This document shows, piece after piece, positions 1 to 7,848 of a stretch of DNA of 64,000 nucleotides; the first letter of the stretch is position 1, and each line of letters begins with the position of its first letter. The position numbers were made by a program, and so were the translations under genes. Source of the stretch: Natronosalvus hydrolyticus (GTDB taxonomy: Archaea > Halobacteriota > Halobacteria > Halobacteriales > Natrialbaceae); NCBI GenBank assembly GCA_025517525.1, contig JAOPJZ010000005.1, positions 1 to 64,000 on the forward strand, read 5' to 3'. The notes below the pieces were generated by a model. The model was given only the letters and a program-made list of their open reading frames with translations. It was not told where the DNA came from and searched no databases.

Positions 1-10
1 TTGTCGGATT

Positions 11-36
11 CAGCCCACGACTAAAGTCGTGGGCTT
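11..36. repeat. Hairpin typical of an IS200/IS605-family end
   Basis: A perfect stem (AGCCCACGAC / GTCGTGGGCT) with a 2-4 base loop lies at the very edge of the window. Hairpins of this sequence type occur at the right end of IS200/IS605 (tnpB) elements in haloarchaea, where they also form part of the TnpB guide RNA. No transposase gene is visible because the window begins here, so the element itself would lie to the left. An imperfect hairpin around GAATTC follows at about 70-101. Confidence 0.5.
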
Positions 37-145
37 TCTCCTGTTTCTCTGGTAATACTGCCGGACAAAGAGAATTCGCCGGACGGTAGCGGTGAATTCT
101 CACAATGTCTGACAGTGTACAAAGTAGAAGCGTTCGACGAGAAGT

Positions 146-853
146 TCAGTTCGGGGCGTTCGACAGTGAGGAGGCGCACAGTTCGTTCATCGCTCGTCGA
201 AGGCGCTGGGAGACGGCCGACTTGGAGACGTTCAGGCGGTCGGCCAGTTCGTCCTGTGAGATGCCACGTGGAACCTCGAAGTAGCCTTCCTCGTAGGCAA
301 TACGCAACAGCGCTTCCTGTTTCTGTGTCAACCCGAGGACGGCGCGCTCGCCGGGTTTGGCCATTCGCAACTGCGTCACGTGAAAAGAGATGTCCCGGCG
401 ATCACACGAGCGGTTGAACGCAACGAGTCCATCCCGGTCGGGAAACCGAATCTGGACCGTCCAGCCGGTCTGGCCGCTCGAGCGATCCAGAATGTGTCCG
501 TCCGCCTCGGTAATCTGGCTGGTCACCCGGAGCGTGTCGTCGGTGATTTCGGCGCGGTAGACGCGCTTTCTGGGATACTCGTCGACGAGCGTTGCGTCGG
601 CAATCGTCGGATCGGCTGCCAGAGCCGCCTCGAAGGAATCGAGGTCATCCTCGGCACACCGAACGGCAAAGAAGACCATCGTTCGCCCATCATCCAATTC
701 CGACCAGTACTCAAGGGCAATCGAAACGGCAGGAAATCGCCGGAGTGTCGACCCCAACAGCAGTGACGGATGTTCGAGTTCGAGTTCGACGACGATGCCA
801 TCCTCGAGCGCACCCAGGGCCGGTTGCCCGGTGTCCGCAGATTGTGCGCTCAT
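146..853 (-). CDS. Bat-type HTH transcriptional regulator
   Basis: A 235-residue protein of the bacterio-opsin-activator family common in haloarchaea. Roughly the first 155 residues form the Bat-type sensory/GAF-like region, and the last 65 carry the HTH-10 domain (LTQKQEALLRIAYEEGYFEVP, then an SKSAVSQRLRRA recognition helix). The start is preceded by GGTGAG about 8 nt upstream, a usable Shine-Dalgarno site. It is cytoplasmic and presumably binds DNA. It is transcribed on the same strand as the larger Bat-like protein upstream but 440 bp apart, so the two are probably separate transcripts. The ligand and target genes cannot be read from the sequence. Confidence 0.85.
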   Translation of the reverse strand: MSAQSADTGQPALGALEDGIVVELELEHPSLLLGSTLRRFPAVSIALEYWSELDDGRTMVFFAVRCAEDDLDSFEAALAADPTIADATLVDEYPRKRVYRAEITDDTLRVTSQITEADGHILDRSSGQTGWTVQIRFPDRDGLVAFNRSCDRRDISFHVTQLRMAKPGERAVLGLTQKQEALLRIAYEEGYFEVPRGISQDELADRLNVSKSAVSQRLRRAMNELCASSLSNAPN

Positions 854-1291
854 CGAACACTCACCGATCGAACTGATCGAGCGGAGTAATCGACGGTTAT
901 CGTCTCGAGGTTCATTAGGCGTGCATTACCGCTCACAGTACTTGGGGGTGAACGCTAACTGCTGAAAATGGGCACAGATCTCACGCTAGCTGTATTCATC
1001 CATCAAGGCGTCTGAGCGTCTGTGTATCGTGAATTACGGATTTTCGTGAGTGTTGGTTACCCTCGTAAGCTGTTGTTTCTCGCTGGTAATTTTATGAGGT
1101 GACATGTGTGTCTCAATATCATGGCAGCCATACACGCGGTTTTCAGTTCGGTCGAAAGTAGTTGGCGGTTACTCAGAAGGGAAGCCGAAATTCGCCGTCA
1201 GCGACGCGAATCCCGATAGTCGCCAGTGACGGTCAGTGTACACTCGCTCGAGACGCCATATTGCGAGCGGGTGCGTACATTCGCGATTACG
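854..1291. other. Intergenic region without recognisable gene
   Basis: This 438-bp gap separates the two Bat-like regulators. Reading frames here are short and lack family features. The stretch at 1085-1130 is AT-richer and could hold the promoter of the shorter regulator or a degraded fragment, but no site can be supported. Confidence 0.4.
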
Positions 1292-3472
1292 TCACTCGAG
1301 CCAGCCGTCGTCGAAGAGGAGTTCGTACAGTTTGCGCTGGGCAATCCGAAGATGGCGGGCGAAGGTCGGCTGTGAGACCGCGAGCAATGCAGCGACCTCG
1401 CTGCCGGTTCGTTCCCGTGGCCATTCGAAGTAGCCTGCCTGATAGGCCAGTCGGAGCGTCTCGAGTTGACGGTCGGTCAACCGCTGGTGTGCGTGGTCGG
1501 CAAAGGAAGCGCCCGCCTGTGCACCTGGCGAAACCGTTCGCTTTCGCCGCAGTTCGACGCCCTCGAGATGACGATCGAGGAGATCGACGAACGACCGGAC
1601 GTCGCTTTCGGCAGCGATTTCGATGTGCAGCGTCGGGTGAGATCCCGTCCCATCGATGGTCGTTATCAATCCACCGTGGGTCGTAACCCGCTGTGCAATC
1701 GTCTCTGTGGCCAGTCGAACGTACAGCGTTAGCCTCCCGTTGCTTCGACGCGCTCCTTCGAGAAACTCGATCCCGTCTATCGAGTCGACTGCCGACTGAA
1801 CCGTCGGTACCTCGAAGCCACTCTTCTCGACGGCGAGCGCGGCGGTCGTTTCGTGGCGTTCCCCGAGCGGCGTCACCGACAGTGCCAACACGGATAGTCG
1901 ACACTCGAGGCTCGTTGCCAGCGCGAGGAGTGGATCAGCAGTGGTCTTCCCTTCAAGCGTCTCCGAAGTGCCACCAGTAATCCGAATCTCGAGGTGAAGC
2001 CGTTCGTCACTCCCGATAAACCGACGACACTCGAGAAACGCACTCGCCATCGAGAGGACGCTGCCCACGACATCGAACCGTTCCCGTGTCTCGGCACCGA
2101 GGTCGGCGTCATCAGTACGAATCCCCAGGACCCCATACCGACGACGGTCGAATACCAGCGGGACGAAAACGGTGTCACCCATGGTTGTCTCTTCGCGCTC
2201 GCCACTGGGGAGCGATCTCGTCCCTTCGTAGCCCACCAGGTCCACCGCCGACAGGAGCGCACTGTCACCGGCTGCCAACGAATCGATCAGTTCACGAAAC
2301 AGCGAGTCGGGAACCGTCCCATCACCGTTTCCGAGTGGGACGACCGTTATCCCAGCCTGTTCACGACAGCTGTATGTCCCGGAATCGAACGAGAGGTCGC
2401 CAACCCACGTCCCTTCGATCCACTCGAGGCTGACCAGTTCACGGCAGAGTACCCGTTCGAACGAAGAACGGCTCATACCGTCCTCGAGGCCATCGACCAC
2501 ACTAGTGAGGGCACCCCCAAGTGATTGCCATCGGCCGACGTCCGTCTCGAGATGTTTTCGTTCGGTTTCGAGCGCTTCGAGTCGTCGCTGGTTCTCGAGG
2601 CGCTCGAGCACAAGTGTGGCCAGTGCAACCAGCCACTGAACGGTGCCGATAGCGGCAGTATCCATCTCCTGGACGCGCGAACCGCTCCCAAAGAGGATGC
2701 CGCGGTCACCGATCGGTGCGACGAATATCGCCTCGTCGGACGCTTCCTCGACAATCGATTGTAAAGACGAATACTGGCCGATAGCGGGTCCCGAAATCTC
2801 CCGTGGATCGAGTTCCGGGTGCTCAGACAGCGCTATCGGTGGCAACCGAATCGGCGGGTCCGCACCCGCAGGGACGACTGCAGCGGGGTTCAGCCGATCG
2901 CCTGACCGAAGATAACACCCAGCGATGGAAACTGGCGTCGCGTCGACAATCGCCTCAGTAACGTTTGTACACACGCGAGAGGGGGTCGTGGCCCGTCGCA
3001 ACGACTCGGCAGGGTGGGGATCCGCCGGCGTCTCTCTCTGACTGGGTTCACCGCCAGCCGACTGCTGAGTAACCGTGGGCGTGTCAGCAGTTGCCCCTAA
3101 CAGGTTCTTTACTCGCCGTCGAACGACAGCAGGGGGGTCGTCCGGCCTGAGAACGTCCGTGGCACCCATTTCGAGCGCGGTGGCCGTTCTCTCGGCCCCC
3201 ACGAGAGCGAGTATCGGACACAACGCTCGAGCGCGAAGGGCCGCAAAATCCGTTGCCGATACCTGATCGAATGAGACGACGACACAGCCGACAGTCGCTC
3301 GCTCGAGAATCTCCCGCCCCTCCGAAACGGTAGCGGCAGTCACTACCGTGTACTCGCCAGCGGCCATCTCCGTCCGGAGCGTCCGCGCTATGGTCGCCTC
3401 GTTCTCGGGGCGAATAATCAGCACCAGTCGCTCAGCGTTGGTGTTTACCTCGAGCGAGTGCTCATCAGACAT
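1292..3472 (-). CDS. Multi-domain Bat-like regulator (receiver-like, GAF, HTH-10)
   Basis: A 726-residue signalling regulator. Residues about 14-130 look like a response-regulator receiver fold, but the usual acceptor Asp is not evident: the relevant strand reads CVVVSFDQVS. Two GAF-like segments follow (about 160-300 and 330-480), then the Bat-specific region and a C-terminal HTH-10 (LTDRQLETLRLAYQAGYFEW ... SQPTFARHLRIAQRKL, about 665-715). I chose the ATG at 3472; a GTG lies two codons upstream. The family usually senses redox state, light or oxygen and activates neighbouring or unlinked genes. No adjacent target operon is obvious. If the receiver is unphosphorylatable, control would come through the GAF domains. 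Confidence 0.85.
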   Translation of the reverse strand: MSDEHSLEVNTNAERLVLIIRPENEATIARTLRTEMAAGEYTVVTAATVSEGREILERATVGCVVVSFDQVSATDFAALRARALCPILALVGAERTATALEMGATDVLRPDDPPAVVRRRVKNLLGATADTPTVTQQSAGGEPSQRETPADPHPAESLRRATTPSRVCTNVTEAIVDATPVSIAGCYLRSGDRLNPAAVVPAGADPPIRLPPIALSEHPELDPREISGPAIGQYSSLQSIVEEASDEAIFVAPIGDRGILFGSGSRVQEMDTAAIGTVQWLVALATLVLERLENQRRLEALETERKHLETDVGRWQSLGGALTSVVDGLEDGMSRSSFERVLCRELVSLEWIEGTWVGDLSFDSGTYSCREQAGITVVPLGNGDGTVPDSLFRELIDSLAAGDSALLSAVDLVGYEGTRSLPSGEREETTMGDTVFVPLVFDRRRYGVLGIRTDDADLGAETRERFDVVGSVLSMASAFLECRRFIGSDERLHLEIRITGGTSETLEGKTTADPLLALATSLECRLSVLALSVTPLGERHETTAALAVEKSGFEVPTVQSAVDSIDGIEFLEGARRSNGRLTLYVRLATETIAQRVTTHGGLITTIDGTGSHPTLHIEIAAESDVRSFVDLLDRHLEGVELRRKRTVSPGAQAGASFADHAHQRLTDRQLETLRLAYQAGYFEWPRERTGSEVAALLAVSQPTFARHLRIAQRKLYELLFDDGWLE

Positions 3473-3725
3473 GCGCACGGGAGACTACCGAGCGACAGTT
3501 CGATTACCCGCATGCTGGGTATCGTCGGCTCGGTCGGCGGGGGTCCTCGAGGAGACGGCAGACATCCGTATCCATGGGCTGGCGGGTCCGTTCACTGCTG
3601 CGGAAAACCGGTGTTGAGTATATTAGTAGTCTTCCCGTACCGATCGATAATCTCGGCTTAACAGCGCTGGGGAGTGTCCATCCGGCCGGAAAACGGTGGG
3701 CGACTCCCTTTCGTGACCGTGGACA

Positions 3726-4400
3726 CTACAATACTTCGAGGACGAAGATGGCGAGATACAGCTGCCCGAGGCCAGCGACGATCATGATGCCCCCGGCCAC
3801 TCGCTCGAGCGTTCGTGTACGCGAAGACAGGACGCCCATCCCGGCACTCAGGCCGAAGCCCGCCGCGATGGTGAGTGAAATCATCAAAACCGTAACAGTA
3901 CCCACGTACGCCAAAATAACGAGCGCGCCATCGAGCAATGACAGTGAGAGGGCACTCCCAAGCACCCCGATGAACAGCGGTGCGACGCAGCCAGCGGCCG
4001 CGAGCGCGTACCCAGCACCGAACACGCCGAATCCGGCCACGCTCGAGCGACGTTTCGGCAGCGCTACCGACAGCGAAGGAGCGCGGTTGAAGACGACCAG
4101 GACGCCAAACACGACCAGCAGTGCGCCGATGACCGGTTCGAACAGAACGATGTTCGACAGCGTCGCATGACCAACGACGAACGTCGCCCCTAACAGGACA
4201 ACGAACGTCGCGATGACGCCGGTTCCTGCGACGATCCCTCGAGCCAGTGAGCCACCGAGTGACGGCGCTTCGCTTTCGGTTTGGCTGGCGTAGTAACCGA
4301 CATATCCCGGCAACAGCGGGTACGCACACGGTGAAAAGAACGTCGCAACCCCCGCTCCAATCGCGAACGCGAGGGTCGGAATGAGCGACAGATCGATCAT
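3726..4400 (-). CDS. ccdA: Cytochrome c biogenesis protein CcdA (DsbD-like membrane protein)
   Basis: A 224-residue integral membrane protein with six predicted hydrophobic helices. Both family cysteines are present in their proline contexts: FFSPCAYPLLPGYV near residue 25 and AAGCVAPLF near residue 135. CcdA moves electrons across the membrane from cytoplasmic thioredoxin to extracytoplasmic thioredoxin-like proteins used in haem and copper protein maturation. Its ATG directly follows the stop codon of the TlpA-like gene, so the two are co-transcribed, and that gene is the obvious redox partner. Confidence 0.93.
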   Translation of the reverse strand: MIDLSLIPTLAFAIGAGVATFFSPCAYPLLPGYVGYYASQTESEAPSLGGSLARGIVAGTGVIATFVVLLGATFVVGHATLSNIVLFEPVIGALLVVFGVLVVFNRAPSLSVALPKRRSSVAGFGVFGAGYALAAAGCVAPLFIGVLGSALSLSLLDGALVILAYVGTVTVLMISLTIAAGFGLSAGMGVLSSRTRTLERVAGGIMIVAGLGQLYLAIFVLEVL

Positions 4401-4946
4401 TTACAGTGCCTGTTCGATACCGTCGATCAGTTCGGCCTCCGTCTTGACACCGGTCTCCGACCACTGAACGACGCCGTACTCATCGATAGCGACGGCGAGC
4501 GGATAGCCCGAGAGCCCGTAGCGTTCGGCGAGTTCGACGTTTCTGTCGAGGGCGACCGTCCAGTTACCGTCGTGTTCGACCCACCAGTCAGCTAACTCTT
4601 CTTCGGTAATCGACGCCCCGACAGCTTCGTTCGTAATCGAAACGAACGTGACTTCGTCGCCGAGCTGTTCGTGTACTGCGGCGAGTGCCGGCATCTGCTC
4701 GATACACGGCGGACACCACGTCCCGAAGAAATCCAGAAACATCGGCCCCTCGAGCGTGGGAATCTGCATCGTTCCGGGTTCGCTCCCCCGAACGTCGGCC
4801 GTCTCGACCTCGAGTGGCTCCACGTCCGGGCCGAACCAGCGCTGCAGGCGGTCCTGAACCGGGCCTGCACCCTGCGTTGCGACGACACCACCGGTCGCGA
4901 GCACGCCCAGACTGCCGAGGCCAGCGATGTAATCACGTCGGCGCAT
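4401..4946 (-). CDS. TlpA/ResA-like thiol-disulfide oxidoreductase, Tat-exported
   Basis: A 181-residue thioredoxin-fold protein with the redox motif GTWCPPCIEQMP near residue 78. The N terminus has a twin-arginine-type signal (RRRDYIAGLGSLGVLATGG), so it should work outside the membrane. It is expected to reduce cysteines of apocytochromes or CuA-site proteins using electrons from CcdA. It sits between SCO1 upstream and CcdA downstream with essentially no spacing, forming a three-gene cassette for respiratory-oxidase or cytochrome maturation. The presumed cis-Pro lies in the SGYPLAVAID segment. Confidence 0.92.
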   Translation of the reverse strand: MRRRDYIAGLGSLGVLATGGVVATQGAGPVQDRLQRWFGPDVEPLEVETADVRGSEPGTMQIPTLEGPMFLDFFGTWCPPCIEQMPALAAVHEQLGDEVTFVSITNEAVGASITEEELADWWVEHDGNWTVALDRNVELAERYGLSGYPLAVAIDEYGVVQWSETGVKTEAELIDGIEQAL

Positions 4947-4947
4947 C

Positions 4948-5751
4948 TTATCCTCCTGTCACGGCCCGTACGTCCTCCACGATAGTTTCTGTGTCGGTTC
5001 GAAGCGCGTTCGGATACGACCGTTCGACGATCCCGTGTTCGTTCACGAGGAAAATGAGATTGTAGTGAACGAAGGTGTACTCGCCGTGGTCGTGATGGCC
5101 GCCTCCGTCTCCGTCGTCGTGGTCATCGCCATCATCTTCGTCGTGATCGTCGTTTGCGTGTTCTTCCTCGAGTTCGGCCAAGTCTTCCTCGTCTTCGACC
5201 CGGTCGAGGATCATCCCAAAGTCCTCTCTGAGCACCTGGGCACCCGATTCGTAGCTCTCCGGACGGAGGAAATGCCAGTTGCCCGCCTCGAGGTCGACAC
5301 CCTGTTGGCCGGCGTACGTCTCGAGGACCTCCGGCGTGTCGCGCTCGGGATCGAACGTCATCGCCAACAGGGCGAGGTCGTCATCGTAACCCTTTTCGAT
5401 TGCGTCGGCCTGTGCTCGTCGCAGTCGCAAGAGCAAGGCCGGGCACGCCCCGTCAGGGCAATGGGTGAAAAAGAAGGTCATCAGATACGTTCGGCCCTCG
5501 AGGTCGCTCGAGGAAACGGTCTCGCCCGTCAGCGGATCCGGGAAGGAAAACGACGGCATCTCGTGACCGTAAATCGGGTGGCTCGGCGATCCTCGGTCTT
5601 CCGTCGGCGTGTCGAGGACGGTTTCGCCGTCACCCCAGTCACCACTACCCGGTTGTTCCCCGCTCAACTGCGATTCGATCGTACCGAGACAGCCTGCAAG
5701 GCCAGCGATTCCGGTGCCGGCAAGTCCGCCCAGGTACGCCCGTCTGTTCAT
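4948..5751 (-). CDS. SCO1/SenC family copper chaperone, Tat lipoprotein, His-rich insert
   Basis: I start at MNRRAYLGG, giving 267 residues with a Tat signal and a lipobox ending AGLAGC; an ATG nine codons upstream would only extend the signal. The SCO fold is clear (FTHCPDGACP, YTFVHYNLIFLV). Two features are unusual. The copper-binding cysteines are spaced CX4C (CPDGAC) instead of the classical CX3C (CPDVC). A His/Asp-rich segment of about 35 residues (HDEDDGDDHDDGDGGGHHDH) precedes the strand carrying the conserved ligand His. The family delivers copper to the CuA site of cytochrome oxidase. It is the first gene of the SCO-TlpA-CcdA cassette. Confidence 0.9.
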   Translation of the reverse strand: MNRRAYLGGLAGTGIAGLAGCLGTIESQLSGEQPGSGDWGDGETVLDTPTEDRGSPSHPIYGHEMPSFSFPDPLTGETVSSSDLEGRTYLMTFFFTHCPDGACPALLLRLRRAQADAIEKGYDDDLALLAMTFDPERDTPEVLETYAGQQGVDLEAGNWHFLRPESYESGAQVLREDFGMILDRVEDEEDLAELEEEHANDDHDEDDGDDHDDGDGGGHHDHGEYTFVHYNLIFLVNEHGIVERSYPNALRTDTETIVEDVRAVTGG

Positions 5752-5909
5752 ACTCGAAATGTAGGACCTGACGGTCAAAGGTGCGTTGGTTCGTTCCTCG
5801 AAATCTCACTCGAGCGAAGGGTCCGCGCCCCAGAATAATAGTGAATGCCCCGAGAAGAAAGTGGCAAGAGACCGTTACATCCACCTATCGGAGCCACCTA
5901 TCGATAGGT

Positions 5910-7121
5910 ATGGTGGAGGCACTGTTGATCGGTGGTGTACTCATCGCCTGTTTCGTCGCGTATAACATCGGTGGAGCAACGACCGGTCCCGCGTTCGGCC
6001 CTGCAGTCGGTGCGGACGTGATATCCAAAACCGCCGCTGGACTGTTGATGTCCATCTGTTTCTTTCTGGGGGCCGCGACGATCGGCCGTCGTGTTGTGGA
6101 CACACTCGGCGAAGACCTCGTTCACGATCCGGGCGTTTTTACCCTCTCTGCTAGCATCATCATTCTCTTTTTTATCGGAGGCGCGCTGTTGGTGGGCAAT
6201 CTCTCCGGTGCCCCTTCCTCGACCTCTATGACCGCCGTTGGCTCTATCGCGGGTTTCGCCCTCGCTGCTGATGTACTCAACTTCGCGGTCATCGGTGAGA
6301 TTCTCGCCTGGTGGCTCATCTCTCCCGTTATCGGATTCTGGGCCGCAGTAATGGTCGGTCGATACCTGTATACGAGCCTGGATCGTATCATTTCGATCGA
6401 TCAATCCGATGGGCCGTTGCTGACACTGGATCGGTCCAACCGTGTGCCTCGTCCAGCGCTCGGTCCGAACACGACCCAACGCGAGGTGGTCGGCGCGGCT
6501 GTCGTGGTGGGTATCGGCTGTCTAATGGCGTTTAGTTCGGGCGCAAGCAACATCGCAAACGCGATAGCGCCACTGGTCGGAAGCGATGCACTCGAGATGA
6601 ATCTCGGCATCGTAATCGGATCACTCGCGGTCGCTGTAGGCGCGCTCACTATCGCTCGCCGGACGATGGAAACCCTTGGAAACGATATCACGGATCTCCC
6701 GCTGACTGCAGCGATTATCGTCGCCGTTTTGAGTTCGATCATCGTCATCTTGCTGTCTGCAATCGGGATCCCGGCCAGCTTCGTCATCATCGCGACGGTG
6801 TGTATCGTCGGCCTCGGCTGGGGACGCTCGACACGCCGTGTCTCTATCAGCGATGCAGTTCGTGGCGAAGCCACCCAGCGGATATCTATCAACTCCCTCA
6901 CAGCCGACGAGGGGGCTCCGACAGTTGGGAATCCGGAACTGGCTGACTCATCATCAGAAACGACTCTTGGCGATCGATCATCGAACGCATCCGAATCACC
7001 TTCGCCCGGCGATCTCTTCGACCCTGAAACGACCGTTCGCGTTATCCTCATGCAAAACGTCGTGCCGATCCTTGCGACAATCGGATCGTATCTCACGTTT
7101 ACTTTGCTTGGCCCCGTCTAA
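5910..7121 (+). CDS. Inorganic phosphate transporter, PiT family
   Basis: A 403-residue membrane protein. An earlier start is possible, but the hydrophobic N terminus MVEALLIGGVLIACF fits the ATG at 5910. PiT signatures occur twice: FVAYNIGGATTGPAFGPAVGA near the start and SSGASNIANAIAPLVGS near residue 210. These are the two inverted family repeats that form the phosphate site. About ten helices are predicted, with a hydrophilic Ser/Asp-rich loop of roughly 85 residues before the last helix. The family is an ion-coupled low-affinity phosphate symporter. It is divergent from the SCO gene and followed closely by the coiled-coil membrane protein. Confidence 0.88.
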   Translation: MVEALLIGGVLIACFVAYNIGGATTGPAFGPAVGADVISKTAAGLLMSICFFLGAATIGRRVVDTLGEDLVHDPGVFTLSASIIILFFIGGALLVGNLSGAPSSTSMTAVGSIAGFALAADVLNFAVIGEILAWWLISPVIGFWAAVMVGRYLYTSLDRIISIDQSDGPLLTLDRSNRVPRPALGPNTTQREVVGAAVVVGIGCLMAFSSGASNIANAIAPLVGSDALEMNLGIVIGSLAVAVGALTIARRTMETLGNDITDLPLTAAIIVAVLSSIIVILLSAIGIPASFVIIATVCIVGLGWGRSTRRVSISDAVRGEATQRISINSLTADEGAPTVGNPELADSSSETTLGDRSSNASESPSPGDLFDPETTVRVILMQNVVPILATIGSYLTFTLLGPV

Positions 7122-7174
7122 TTCGATCAAGAGTTGAATCTTTGTACGGCGAAGCCCTTATTACGGACAGAAGG

Positions 7175-7720
7175 ATGTCACTGCAGATGACGGGACGACA
7201 GACGCAGTTTTACATCGACATCGTGTACGGGATAGGCTTCAGCGTCGGCTTCGGTTACCTCCTTTTCGTCGGAATGGATCCGCGCGTCGCTGCGTTTCAG
7301 GGTGGACTGGTCCTGGGTTATTTCCTTCGCGTCTGGGAAAATATGAGCGTCTACGAGCAAATCCTCGAGGAAGAAATCGCCGAAGAGGCCGAAGCAGCCG
7401 TCGCCGAGGAAGCCGAAGCGGCCGTCGCTGATGAAGTCGCAGAACGCGTTCCAGGGGAAGCCCAGACGCAGGTCGAACGGGAAGTCGAAGCACAGGTCGA
7501 AGACGAGGTATCAGCGGAGGTCGAAGCACAGGTCGAAGACGAGGTATCAGCGGAGGTCGAAGCACAGGTTCCGGAGGAGGTCCCCGCTGCTGTCAAAGAA
7601 CGGGTAGATGAGGTCGTGGAAAAGCGAGTCGACGAGAAACTCGAGACGCAAATCGACGACCGCGACGAGACCTCGCTCGCACATAGCAATGACAGCCATC
7701 GTTCCGACGATTCGGCCTGA
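7175..7720 (+). CDS. Membrane-anchored coiled-coil protein with tandem repeats, function unknown
   Basis: A protein of about 181 residues. Two hydrophobic segments (residues about 10-50) are followed by about 110 residues of alternating Glu, Val and Ala ending in a charged tail. The C-terminal part contains an exact 36-bp DNA tandem repeat encoding a 12-residue unit (EVEAQVEDEVSA) in two copies plus a partial third (7481-7575). The pattern predicts a long acidic helix or coiled coil on the cytoplasmic side. The start may also be the ATG at 7187. It lies 50 bp after the phosphate carrier and may be co-transcribed. I do not recognise the family. Confidence 0.7.
   Translation: MSLQMTGRQTQFYIDIVYGIGFSVGFGYLLFVGMDPRVAAFQGGLVLGYFLRVWENMSVYEQILEEEIAEEAEAAVAEEAEAAVADEVAERVPGEAQTQVEREVEAQVEDEVSAEVEAQVEDEVSAEVEAQVPEEVPAAVKERVDEVVEKRVDEKLETQIDDRDETSLAHSNDSHRSDDSA
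7481..7575 (+). repeat. 36-bp in-frame tandem repeat
   Basis: Two near-identical 36-bp units (7481-7516 and 7517-7552; one base differs) and the first half of a third lie inside the coiled-coil gene. The unit length keeps the frame, so copy number can change the helix length without breaking the protein. Confidence 0.9.
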
Positions 7721-7767
7721 CCTCCAACACAATCAGAGTGCAAAGTATGACGGAAACGGTCCCTATC

Positions 7768-7848
7768 ATACGGTTTACGGTCGTCTCTTCCCGGTGATTG
7801 CCGACCCGGTATGGGCAACCATCGGTAACAAGTTACTGGGGACCGTAT
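7768..7848. repeat. Dispersed palindromic element, family A, copy 1
   Basis: About 81 bp bounded by ATACGGT and ACCGTAT with an internal CCGGTGATTGCC / GGTATGGGCAACC core. Closely related copies are at 14138, 43113 and 60001. The right end overlaps the TGA stop of the cdc48 gene (CTGATACGG read on the minus strand). It has no coding capacity. Confidence 0.85.

Noticed and set aside
5035..5838. A 267-codon plus-strand open frame with hydrophobic start
   Set aside because: The Val/Ile-rich start is just the reverse reading of the His/Asp-rich insert of the SCO gene.
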